Origin: a virus
Strand: one strand, 5' to 3'
Virus record (IMG/VR): IMGVR_UViG_3300008116_000432
Location: 1-30,670 of that record
Length of the DNA: 30,670 nt
A program made the position numbers and the translations under genes. Positions 8,501 through 15,202 of the stretch are shown one piece after another. A model generated the notes under the pieces. It saw only the letters and a program-made list of their open reading frames with translations. It was not told the origin of the DNA and ran no database searches. Numbering within the stretch: position 1 is the stretch's first letter; each line of letters begins with the position of its first letter.

Positions 8501-9454
8501 ACAGTAGGTGAAACTGGTGCAATGGGTACTACCGGTACACAAGGAACTATTGGAAGTCAGGGTACCGTAGGATCTCAAGGAACACAAGGAACTATCGGTT
8601 CCCAAGGAACTAAAGGTGACACTGGCGATATTGGTACACAAGGCACTCAGGGTACACAAGGACGACAAGGTACAACCGGTACACAAGGAACTATTGGAAC
8701 TCAAGGTGCTTCAGGTACAACTGGGGATACCGGTTCACAAGGAACAATTGGTTCACAAGGAACCGTAGGATCTCAAGGAACACAAGGTACAACGGGTTCA
8801 CAAGGAACTAAAGGTGATACCGGGTCTCAAGGAACTCTTGGTACACAAGGAACACAAGGCACTCAAGGTCGTCAAGGAACTAAAGGTGACACTGGCGATA
8901 TTGGTACTCAAGGCGTACAAGGAACAACAGGCTCTCAAGGAACTAAAGGTGACACTGGCGATATTGGTACACAAGGAACCCAAGGCACTCAAGGTCGACA
9001 AGGTACAACCGGTACACAAGGAACTATTGGAACCCAAGGTACGCAAGGTACTCAGGGTACACAAGGAACGCAAGGTATTATCGGTTCAACAAACTTTCCA
9101 CTTGTATTCGATTGGTCAGGTACTGGAACACCTTCAACCGAAGCGGCCGATGTAGCAGAATGGAAATATGTAGTTGAAAATGTAACAATCTATTCAGCAT
9201 CACTATCAGCAAAAAATTTACCGAGTGGCGGCCCATTTGTAATGAAAGCCTTGAAATCAACAAACGGTGGTGCTACATTTTCAGGTACGATAGTTACAGT
9301 ATCATTACCGGATGCCGGCTTCCTTTATTATGCAGTCACAGGTTCCCGAGCAGGTCAAACTACTCTTAGTAAAGGAGATCTATTACGATTAGATACCGGT
9401 GTAGTTAACGGTGCGTCAGATTGGTCTTTTCAACTGTATACTAAAAAGACCTAA
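5504..9454 (+). CDS. Long virion fibre protein with 170-triplet collagen-like shaft
   Basis: This encodes 1316 residues. Residues 1-683 are non-repetitive and beta-rich, presumably the virion-attachment and proximal part. Residues 684-1193 are an uninterrupted run of 170 Gly-X-Y triplets (GTQGTTGTQG and similar), broken only in composition by GRQG, GHQG and charged GTKGDTG units. The last ~123 residues form a compact distal domain (FPLVFDWSGTGTP... to the C-terminal LYTKKT), probably a trimerisation or receptor-binding tip. Collagen-like triplets in phage fibres form trimeric rods. The K-G-D pattern is a known stabilising salt-bridge arrangement in collagens. An AAAGGT lies about 15 bases before the ATG, so the ribosome site is weak. 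It lies alone between DNA-metabolism genes and the NMNAT-like gene. Fibre versus whisker versus head decoration cannot be told. Confidence 0.8.
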   Translation: MLKSKRFATGLDKVYNQIPIQDTSLLSTDYFRLFDIPERLYLGKNAFRIRANSNTLVKSSLIYIDIIDAAGKTVFHEVVNFIGEDDARLIVAHIYETTTPGEATIYIAGRASVDVRNGNELAYSRDASSSDFIDNPNLIWSKRIIIIPNIQNSTELIFASPPIVRATERRERYYAFDTDPRDRRKVVTGSFKLSTTSPGVEYKYSDTLKGAVRVSEIDENIIYDPKVGPNYFESSQDLISPFKDISVIYDAGGSFDEQYVGGTLVVKGLTNQLGLDKQTIVSLGGTVPAYSCSVLEVMDAKTAKVYPPFRFDYVRDGQTNSVKKFFDIQNVTASYYSTEDAQLSQVASESFVQLDFFNLQPIAGDADKVRISYKPFGSFGEFRDIGEYKIKTQDFLVSEQIDRTKIEFVEKSVGKFKTAAEFTQYWQYVNGSKKITPVNSVIFNNQGTALSASYTSSIVTDYDYYVRPYLSINAVENTEFKLTVTTNGAESLNSNTPQIDIFISGSDVVTNILNLKNVREPIKAPLLGSYLASVSEISTPESKKFEFYFRVGSTRAIRPVFAFRDCDIVNIKNITVQPRNERGYSPNQARLILPLSSFETNTELVLNIDYYTENGIKSRIFTQLYGVYFQGFGIRRDLLSENDVIQSISGSSSDTKTRFLILSGSYNNLKQDFEIFTGSVNIQGVQGPQGTIGSQGTTGTQGTIGSQGTTGTQGTTGTQGVQGRQGTIGTQGTIGSQGIIGTQGVQGRQGTTGTQGTTGTQGTTGTQGVQGRQGTIGTQGTIGSQGTSGTNGTTGTQGTIGSQGTSGTNGTTGTQGTIGTQGTQGTQGHQGTTGTQGTVGSQGTSGTNGTTGTQGTIGTQGTQGTQGHQGTIGTQGTVGSQGASGTNGTTGSQGTQGTQGHQGTIGSQGTTGTQGTIGTQGVQGRQGATGTQGTVGETGAAGTTGTQGTIGSQGVIGTQGTQGTQGHQGTIGSQGTKGDTGSQGTQGTQGRQGTTGTQGTVGETGAMGTTGTQGTIGSQGTVGSQGTQGTIGSQGTKGDTGDIGTQGTQGTQGRQGTTGTQGTIGTQGASGTTGDTGSQGTIGSQGTVGSQGTQGTTGSQGTKGDTGSQGTLGTQGTQGTQGRQGTKGDTGDIGTQGVQGTTGSQGTKGDTGDIGTQGTQGTQGRQGTTGTQGTIGTQGTQGTQGTQGTQGIIGSTNFPLVFDWSGTGTPSTEAADVAEWKYVVENVTIYSASLSAKNLPSGGPFVMKALKSTNGGATFSGTIVTVSLPDAGFLYYAVTGSRAGQTTLSKGDLLRLDTGVVNGASDWSFQLYTKKT
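7553..9085 (+). repeat. Collagen-coding tandem repeat tract 1
   Basis: About 1.5 kb of imperfect 9- and 18-base units of the type CAAGGTACAACCGGTACA encodes the Gly-X-Y shaft of the 5504 gene. Third-codon positions vary (GGT, GGC, GGA) while Gly-Thr/Ser-Gln-Gly is kept, so selection acts on the protein. Larger blocks recur, such as the segments coding GTSGTNGTTGTQGT near 7860 and 7910, pointing to growth by internal duplication. Confidence 0.9.
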
Positions 9455-9486
9455 TAATTATTAATAACACGTAATAAAGAAGAATA

Positions 9487-11886
9487 ATGGGTAATATCAT
9501 CGTAACATATGTAGGTAGATTTCAACCTTTTCACAAAGGGCATTATGCGACCTATATGCATCTTGTCAAGAAATTCGGAAAGGCGAATGTTTATATCGGA
9601 ACCTCAGATAAAGTAGAATTACCGAAATCGCCATTCGATTTCAAAGATAAAAAAACCATAATAACATCGATGTTCGGTATACCGAAGACGCAAGTGGTAC
9701 AGGTAAAAAATCCGTACCGGCCTATTGAAATTCTGAACGATTATGATGAAGACTCGGATATATTGATAACGGTTGTCGGTGAAAAAGACTCCGGCCGTTT
9801 AGGCGGTAAATATTTTTTGCCGTACACTGGTAACACTGATTTATTGCCGTTTAAACAACAGGGCTACGTGTATGTTGCTCCATCACTACCGAATGCGATA
9901 AGTGGTACTGATGTAAGAGATTGGCTTAGTATATCTGATGAAAACAACGCTAAATTGAATTTCGAAAAAGCGTATCCGAATTTCGACAAGCGCATATACG
10001 ATTTGATACGATCGAAACTCAATGTGATGAATGAAATGGCTAAGGCCGATTTAGATTCTGTGGAAAAATTCGCCGATACGAATTTAGCTCCATACGATTT
10101 CGAATTTGGTAGAGAAATCGATCATTTTTTTCAACGATTGAACGATCCAAGAAACGGCAAAGAAATTTCGTATGCGGAAATGATCGGGTTCTTTAAACGT
10201 CTCATTAGAAATAGAGCAGCGTTCGATGAATTCACTAAAAAATATTTGGAATTTGTAATTACGGATAAAAGAACAAATATCAATATACCGTTTAAAACAC
10301 AGGCGAATCGATTAATCGCAAAAACAATTATGCGAAAGCCGGCATTTAAGTCACCGGATCCTGTGTTAAATATTGAAACAGTAAAAAAAGTCGGTGACGA
10401 CTGGGTAGTGTATCCTAAAAAGGGTGGTAAACGATTAGGTACCCATGATACTAAAAAAGCGGCAATAAAACAACTGCAAGCGATTGAAATAAACAAAGAA
10501 TCGGTAGAGGATACAAAGAACGAACTCCGTAAATTAGAATCGGAGAGAAATCGTTTGTTTTCGGCACTGATGAAAATGTTTCCGAATTCACCAAAACAAA
10601 TAAAAGCTAAAGCCGAATTAGATTCTATAATGTCTAAAATAAAAAAATTGCGTACAGAAGCCTTAACCGAAAATATAATACTTGAAGGTGGTGCATATGG
10701 TCATATGGCACACCCATTCGATATCGACATGAATTTAACATTTGGCGATCTCAAACAAATTGTAAAGTCAGCATTAACTGGCGAACTCGAATTAGCCCGT
10801 GAGAAAACAGATGGTCAGGCACTTGCGATAAGTTGGAAAAATGGTGCATTGATTTCTGCAAGAAATAAAGGTCACTTAGTAAACGCAGGTGAAATGGCAA
10901 TGACTGAGCAAGATCTCATCGATAAATTTGCAGGACGTGGTGCATTATCGGATGCGTTTACATTTGCAATAAAGGATTTAAAATCTGCAATAATACAATT
11001 ATCTAATGCGGAACGCGAATCGATATTCAAAGAGGGTAAAGCGTTCATGAATTGCGAAGTGATATATCCTGAAAATACAAATGTCATTCCATATGGGCAA
11101 TCGCTTTTAGTATTCCACGGTACAATGGAATACGATGAACGAGGGAATCCGATAAGCGAAGATCCTCAAGCAGGTTTTAAACTTGCCGATATGATCGAAA
11201 AGGTAAATGCCAATATTCAAAGTCGTTTTAAATTACAAGGACCTCCTGTACAAACTTTACCGAAGAGTCAAGATCTAATGGCGAAACAACCTGATTATAT
11301 TACTAAGATATCGAAACTGCAAAAAGAATTCGGATTAAACGATGCGAATGGTGTTGAAGACTATCATCAAGCATGGTGGGAACAATGGATCAATAAAAAC
11401 GCTCCGAAAGATTTGTCACCAGATATACGTGACGGTTTAGTTAAACGATGGGCGTTTTTCGATAAGTCGTTCCGATTAAATCAGATCACCGATCCTGACA
11501 TCCGTCAATGGGCCGAAAAAACAGATAAACTCGACTACCAGAAAATTTCAAAAACAAATCTTATGAAATTCGAAGAAATATTTTTAGGCGTTGGCGCCGA
11601 TGTACTTTCCTTCATGTCATCGGTACTTGTTGTAAATCCTGAAGAGGCGAAACGTGATATTGTCGACAAACTTAAAAACGCGATATCTTCAATACGTGCA
11701 ACTGGTGATGCTAAAAATTTAATTAAACTCGAATTGGAATTGAAGCGACTCGAATCATTAGGTGGTTTTGAAAAGATTGTACCTAATGAGGGCATTGTAT
11801 TTAATTATAAAGGTAGTACATATAAACTGACCGGTGCGTTTGCACCGTTAAATCAAATAATGGGCGTGTTTACATTTACACGTTAA
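9487..11886 (+). CDS. Fusion: NMNAT-like nucleotidyltransferase plus ligase-like (KxDG) domain
   Basis: This encodes 799 residues in at least three parts. Residues 1-150 are an HIGH-family nucleotidyltransferase: G10-RFQPF-H16-K-G-H19 and I138-S-G-T-D-V-R144, the NMNAT/NadR-type ATP-binding motifs. Residues ~300-335 (WVVYPKKGGKRLGTHDTKKA) resemble a short module I associate with phage head proteins, and a coiled coil follows. Residues ~403-799 look like a polynucleotide ligase/capping-type nucleotidyltransferase. Motif I is E-K440-T-D442-G443; a motif III-like segment has E524 (MNCEVIYP) and VFHG at 542-545; motif IV is E768-G-I-V-F; motif V is K780-L-T-G. About 220 helical residues separate motifs III and IV, longer than usual. 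L-T-E395 and I-L-E400 at the junction resemble gp21 cleavage sites. The family assignment of the first domain is firm; the ligase reading is my inference from motif order. Confidence 0.75.
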   Translation: MGNIIVTYVGRFQPFHKGHYATYMHLVKKFGKANVYIGTSDKVELPKSPFDFKDKKTIITSMFGIPKTQVVQVKNPYRPIEILNDYDEDSDILITVVGEKDSGRLGGKYFLPYTGNTDLLPFKQQGYVYVAPSLPNAISGTDVRDWLSISDENNAKLNFEKAYPNFDKRIYDLIRSKLNVMNEMAKADLDSVEKFADTNLAPYDFEFGREIDHFFQRLNDPRNGKEISYAEMIGFFKRLIRNRAAFDEFTKKYLEFVITDKRTNINIPFKTQANRLIAKTIMRKPAFKSPDPVLNIETVKKVGDDWVVYPKKGGKRLGTHDTKKAAIKQLQAIEINKESVEDTKNELRKLESERNRLFSALMKMFPNSPKQIKAKAELDSIMSKIKKLRTEALTENIILEGGAYGHMAHPFDIDMNLTFGDLKQIVKSALTGELELAREKTDGQALAISWKNGALISARNKGHLVNAGEMAMTEQDLIDKFAGRGALSDAFTFAIKDLKSAIIQLSNAERESIFKEGKAFMNCEVIYPENTNVIPYGQSLLVFHGTMEYDERGNPISEDPQAGFKLADMIEKVNANIQSRFKLQGPPVQTLPKSQDLMAKQPDYITKISKLQKEFGLNDANGVEDYHQAWWEQWINKNAPKDLSPDIRDGLVKRWAFFDKSFRLNQITDPDIRQWAEKTDKLDYQKISKTNLMKFEEIFLGVGADVLSFMSSVLVVNPEEAKRDIVDKLKNAISSIRATGDAKNLIKLELELKRLESLGGFEKIVPNEGIVFNYKGSTYKLTGAFAPLNQIMGVFTFTR

Positions 11887-11899
11887 TCGAATCGAAAAA

Positions 11900-11908
11900 G
11901 ATATTTAT
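11900..11908 (+). promoter_or_regulatory. GATATTTAT promoter-like motif
   Basis: GATATTTAT lies 30 bases upstream of the ATG at 11930, in the short gap after the 9487 gene. The same word occurs before the genes at 621 and 23785, and with one mismatch before 17099. A phage promoter core is inferred from position and recurrence only. Confidence 0.35.
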
Positions 11909-11929
11909 TAGTAAATTATAAGGAATGAA

Positions 11930-12241
11930 ATGAACATAAGAAATCCGAAACACCCATTGCATGAAAAACAGATAAGATTAGCTGTACAAAAAATGGTGCA
12001 GCAAACTCTTGCAGAATTGATTAATGAAGAAAAAACTGAGACTTCTAAGGAATTTAAAAAAATCAGAGTCAAGAGATTTTTTGAAAAACTTGAAAACTCT
12101 TCATTGAAAAATCTATTGAAATTCAATAATACCGGTGACCAGGCAGAAGCAATTGTGAAGTTTGCTGATTTAGTAGGTGTACCGAAAGGTAAAATAAATG
12201 CAATGGTCCAAGGATTAAAAGACGCATCAAAAAACGACTAA
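11930..12241 (+). CDS. Small helical phage protein, unknown function
   Basis: This encodes 103 residues. AAGGA at 11920-11924, five bases before the ATG, fixes the start. The N-terminal third (IRLAVQKMVQQTLAELINEE) is an amphipathic helix ending in I31-N-E33, the same pattern as the 19895 protein (VINE) and like a T4 gp21 cleavage site. The remainder is basic and helical (EFKKIRVKRFFEKLENSS, then a small Gly/Val segment and KDASKND). There is no signal peptide or membrane segment. Arginine codons are all AGA, unlike the neighbouring core genes. It could be an internal head protein, judging only from the N-terminal motif and genome position; no family is recognised. Confidence 0.7.
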   Translation: MNIRNPKHPLHEKQIRLAVQKMVQQTLAELINEEKTETSKEFKKIRVKRFFEKLENSSLKNLLKFNNTGDQAEAIVKFADLVGVPKGKINAMVQGLKDASKND

Positions 12242-12256
12242 TATAATATATCGAAT

Positions 12257-12898
12257 ATGGCAAGGTTACAAAATGTTAAAGCAGTTCGTGAGATGCTTGA
12301 AGGTAAACATCGAACTCAAACACGTACAAAAATTGGTTTCACCGATGCTGATGTAGCGAGTGAGAAATCGAAACGCCGTGAAGTTGGAGAGACTTGGGAA
12401 GAGAAAGATTCGAATGGTGATGTTATTGCAGTATGGGAACAGAAGAACGGATATCGTGTACGCAGTGGTGTGCATAAAGAAGCCGTAGAGGAGATACGTG
12501 AATACTTGAATTCGTATCCGAACTGTTTACCTAATTGTCGTACAAAGGTGTACACGAAATTAGATAAGCGATTCCGTGCAAAATTCGGTAGATGTGCAGA
12601 CTGCCAATTTCGTATCGAAACCAAAATGAAACAAGAAGGTAAATTTAAAGAGTACGAGCGTGAGCAGATGATGCGTAACGCCGAAGCGTTTTTCAAACAG
12701 GCCGATAAAGAGATCGACATAACTTACGAACAAATTGCCGGCGAATCTCACTTTGTGAATAGCGACGGGCGAATCGAAGTTTGGAATGGGGACCGAACAC
12801 ACGCAGAAAAAATGCGTGAAGAATACCATGAATTTAAAAAAATCGCGTTACAAAAAATACAAGAATATAATGGAAACACAACAAAAGTCTCAGAGTAA
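12257..12898 (+). CDS. Four-cysteine (putative zinc-binding) phage protein
   Basis: This encodes 213 residues. Cysteines C90, C94, C113 and C116 (PNCLPNC and CADC) are spaced like a zinc-binding site. Around them lie a basic segment (KVYTKLDKRFRAKF) and a long charged C-terminal helix. A short beta-type segment (GDVIAVWEQKNGYRVRSG) precedes the cysteines. It starts 15 bases after the previous stop without a Shine-Dalgarno, and its 3' end overlaps the next gene by 29 bases. Its place two small genes ahead of the large terminase would suit a small terminase or DNA-binding packaging factor. However, I see no helix-turn-helix and do not recognise the family, so the function is open. Confidence 0.7.
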   Translation: MARLQNVKAVREMLEGKHRTQTRTKIGFTDADVASEKSKRREVGETWEEKDSNGDVIAVWEQKNGYRVRSGVHKEAVEEIREYLNSYPNCLPNCRTKVYTKLDKRFRAKFGRCADCQFRIETKMKQEGKFKEYEREQMMRNAEAFFKQADKEIDITYEQIAGESHFVNSDGRIEVWNGDRTHAEKMREEYHEFKKIALQKIQEYNGNTTKVSE

Positions 12899-13193
12899 TA
12901 TACTAATCTATATCGTAATGATACTGTCGCTGATGTCAAACGGCGCACTTGCATATATTCTATATAATGCGTATCAGTATAAAACTGAAATCGTAACCGA
13001 AGTCTATTCGAAAATCACCGAAGCAGAAAAACTTGCAGTTGAAAGTGAACAGGTTGAACGAGATAAGCAGTTGACACTCGAAGAGATTTCTGAATTGAAA
13101 AAAGAACTTGATCGAATCGAACGCAATTCTAAAAAAGGTAAACCGGTCGATCTAACAGTCGAAGACGCATTGAATATTTTAAACAGTAAATAA
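12870..13193 (+). CDS. Membrane-anchored coiled-coil protein, i-spanin-like topology
   Basis: This encodes 107 residues from the ATG at 12870. The frame is open further back to 12786, but that part lies inside the upstream gene and has unlikely composition. A hydrophobic segment (ILIYIVMILSLMSNGALAYI, about residues 13-34) is followed by a charged coiled coil (EAEKLAVESEQVERDKQLTL, then ISELKKELDRIERNSKK). One N-terminal membrane anchor plus an outside coiled coil is the topology of inner-membrane spanins such as lambda Rz. The next gene, one base after the stop, encodes an exported coiled-coil protein, so a lysis pair is plausible. There is no catalytic motif and no holin or endolysin nearby. 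It might instead be an unrelated membrane protein. Confidence 0.7.
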   Translation: METQQKSQSNILIYIVMILSLMSNGALAYILYNAYQYKTEIVTEVYSKITEAEKLAVESEQVERDKQLTLEEISELKKELDRIERNSKKGKPVDLTVEDALNILNSK

Positions 13194-13194
13194 T

Positions 13195-13590
13195 ATGAAA
13201 CAGATACTGACAACTTTTTTCGTTTTAATATCTATTTGCGTATTCGCACAAAAAGCAGACTCGATCACTGTACACAAAGATCTCTTGATTAATGCATCGG
13301 TACGTATAAAAAATTTAGAAAGCGATTTACAAGTCAAGGATAGTCAAAATGCGAATCTGTTAAAACAGGTCGATGCACTGACTCGTCTAAATTCATATAA
13401 CGAAACAATAATCGATTATCGAAATAAAGAAATCGACATCTATAAAAATGCCGTGAATCGATTTGTAGATTTTCCTACGAAACCTAAAGAGAAATGGTAC
13501 GAAACTAAACAATTCAGTTTTATTGCCGGTACACTAATAGGCGGTTTTACAATCTTTTCAGGAGCGTATATTGTAGCAACAATTCGATAA
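13195..13590 (+). CDS. Exported coiled-coil protein with C-terminal membrane segment, spanin candidate
   Basis: This encodes 131 residues. Residues 1-19 are a signal peptide of flavobacterial style (hydrophobic core TTFFVLISICVFAQ, ending Phe-Ala-Gln). Then come a periplasmic coiled-coil region (RIKNLESDLQVKDSQNANLL), a linker with prolines (FPTKPKEKWYETKQ), and a C-terminal hydrophobic segment (FIAGTLIGGFTIFSGAYIVA). Coiled coil between two membrane-targeting ends recalls unispanins, which bridge inner and outer membranes in lysis. The Cys at residue 15 is preceded by Ile, which does not fit a standard lipobox, so lipidation is doubtful. It is directly downstream of the membrane-anchored coiled-coil gene and four bases before the terminase. 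A spanin role is inferred from topology only. Confidence 0.7.
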   Translation: MKQILTTFFVLISICVFAQKADSITVHKDLLINASVRIKNLESDLQVKDSQNANLLKQVDALTRLNSYNETIIDYRNKEIDIYKNAVNRFVDFPTKPKEKWYETKQFSFIAGTLIGGFTIFSGAYIVATIR

Positions 13591-13594
13591 CACT

Positions 13595-15190
13595 ATGTCA
13601 GAAAAACAACCGAACATACGTGATATTGTAACCCAAGAACTTGCACGATGTAGTGTCGATTATAATTATGCGATAAAAAAATACTGCAAGATCGAACACC
13701 CTATTCAGGGCAAAATTCCGTTTCAACTATTCCCGTTTCAAACACGGGCCCTTGAAGAAATAATATCGCATAAATTCAATATAATATTGAAGTCCCGTCA
13801 AATGGGAATTTCAACACTGGTTGCTGCATATGCTTTAATGAATATGCTTTTCCGTGAAAACTACAAAGTACTCGTAATCGCAACAACACAAGATGTTGCA
13901 AAGAACCTTGTACATAAAGTAAAGGTAATGAATACGAACTTGCCGTCATGGATGAAAACGCGTGTAGTAGATGATAATAAACTACAATTATCATTCGCAA
14001 ACGGTTCAACAATTAAAGCTGTATCATCCTCACCAACAGCAGGACGTTCCGAAGCACTTTCACTATTGATTATAGATGAGGCTGCATTTGTTGACAACAT
14101 CGATCGTATTTGGGCATCGGCACAGATGACATTAGCTACAGGTGGAGATGCAATATTATTATCGACTCCAAATGGTGTAGACAACTTATTTCACCAATTA
14201 TGGGTCGATGCAGAAATACAAAAAGCACCAGACGGTTTAGATCCGTTTAATCCGATAAAACTTAATTGGGATCTACATCCTGAACGAGATCAAAAATGGC
14301 GTGACCAACAGACTCTCCATTTAGGTGAAAGAATGGCGGCACAGGAATGTGACTGCGACTTTTTGACATCAGGTCATTCGGTTATTGAAGGTGATGTTTT
14401 AAAATGGTACAACGAAAACATGGTTACCGATCCATTAGAACGCAGAGGGATCGATGGCGATTATTGGATATGGAAATATCCTGATTATACACGATCTTAT
14501 GTTGTATCGGTAGACGTTGCTCGTGGCGATGGTGCCGACGATTCTGCAATTGAAGTTTTTGATGTCGAATCGATGGAACAAGTTGCCGAGTATATTGGAA
14601 AAGTATCGCCACGAGATTTAGGTAGAATGGCGGTATCGATCGCAACCGAATACAACACGGCAATGCTTGTAATTGAAAATAAAAATATCGGTTATGATAC
14701 TGTACAAGAAGCGATCGACATGAATTATTCGAATATTTTTTATAGTTACAGACAGGATGTATATGTCGATCCGATAAAACATATTTCGAAAGGATACGAT
14801 TTGAAATCGAAAAAGGATATGGTTCCTGGTTTCACAACAACTACCGCAAATCGTCCAATGATCGTATCAAAAATCGAGCGATATTTCAATGAAAAACTAA
14901 TTATAGTAAGGTCGAAGAGGCTAATATCACAATTGCTTGTTTTTGTATGGCTAAACGGTAAAGCACAGGCAAGACCAGGCCGTAAAGACGATGCAGTATT
15001 ATCGACAGGTATTGCGTTATTTGTTCGTGATACTGCACTGAAACTACGTGAGATTGGTTTAGATATGACCAGAAAAACATTACAACATATGCACAAACGA
15101 GTGTATACACCGAATGCGAATGGGGATAATTCAAAATGGACAATGGATGACGGAAAAGGTAATACTATATCGACACGGTGGTTACTATAA
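13595..15190 (+). CDS. 17: Terminase large subunit (T4 gp17-like packaging motor)
   Basis: This encodes 531 residues, a little shorter than T4 gp17 (610). The ATPase domain shows a Walker A-like S67-R-Q-M-G-I-S-T74, Walker B L157-L-I-I-D161-E162 and coupling motif S190-T-P-N-G194. The RNase H-fold nuclease shows the acidic residues D307 (VSVDVARGDG), E361 (LVIENKNIG) and D465-D466 (GRKDDAVLS), matching the spacing of the gp17 catalytic triad. It translocates DNA into the prohead through the portal and cuts the concatemer. The start has no Shine-Dalgarno. The gene sits 12 bases before the portal gene; in T4 the sheath and tube genes (18, 19) lie between these two, so that part of the order differs. 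Confidence 0.93.
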   Translation: MSEKQPNIRDIVTQELARCSVDYNYAIKKYCKIEHPIQGKIPFQLFPFQTRALEEIISHKFNIILKSRQMGISTLVAAYALMNMLFRENYKVLVIATTQDVAKNLVHKVKVMNTNLPSWMKTRVVDDNKLQLSFANGSTIKAVSSSPTAGRSEALSLLIIDEAAFVDNIDRIWASAQMTLATGGDAILLSTPNGVDNLFHQLWVDAEIQKAPDGLDPFNPIKLNWDLHPERDQKWRDQQTLHLGERMAAQECDCDFLTSGHSVIEGDVLKWYNENMVTDPLERRGIDGDYWIWKYPDYTRSYVVSVDVARGDGADDSAIEVFDVESMEQVAEYIGKVSPRDLGRMAVSIATEYNTAMLVIENKNIGYDTVQEAIDMNYSNIFYSYRQDVYVDPIKHISKGYDLKSKKDMVPGFTTTTANRPMIVSKIERYFNEKLIIVRSKRLISQLLVFVWLNGKAQARPGRKDDAVLSTGIALFVRDTALKLREIGLDMTRKTLQHMHKRVYTPNANGDNSKWTMDDGKGNTISTRWLL

Positions 15191-15202
15191 AAAAATTGAA
15201 AT

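Noticed and set aside
7553-9085. Possible CRISPR array from short repeats
   Set aside because: The units are 9 bases long, in frame, and have no unique spacers; they code a protein.
7567-9263. Several reverse-strand frames rich in Cys, Thr, Leu or Pro opposite collagen tract 1
   Set aside because: They are mirrors of the periodic CAAGG-type codons; composition is degenerate, no starts or ribosome sites support them, and the same happens opposite tract 2.
10131-10496. Reverse-strand frame of 121 residues within the NMNAT-ligase gene
   Set aside because: It is antisense to a well-supported gene with clear motifs; no promoter or ribosome site, and no gene elsewhere is on that strand.
12786-12869. 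Extended start for the membrane protein at 12870
   Set aside because: It lies inside the preceding gene, has atypical composition, and the ATG at 12870 gives a natural N-terminus before the membrane segment.
13195-13260. Lipoprotein signal at Cys15 of the 13195 protein
   Set aside because: The residue before Cys is Ile, outside the usual Gly/Ala/Ser; a normal signal peptide ending Phe-Ala-Gln is the better reading.
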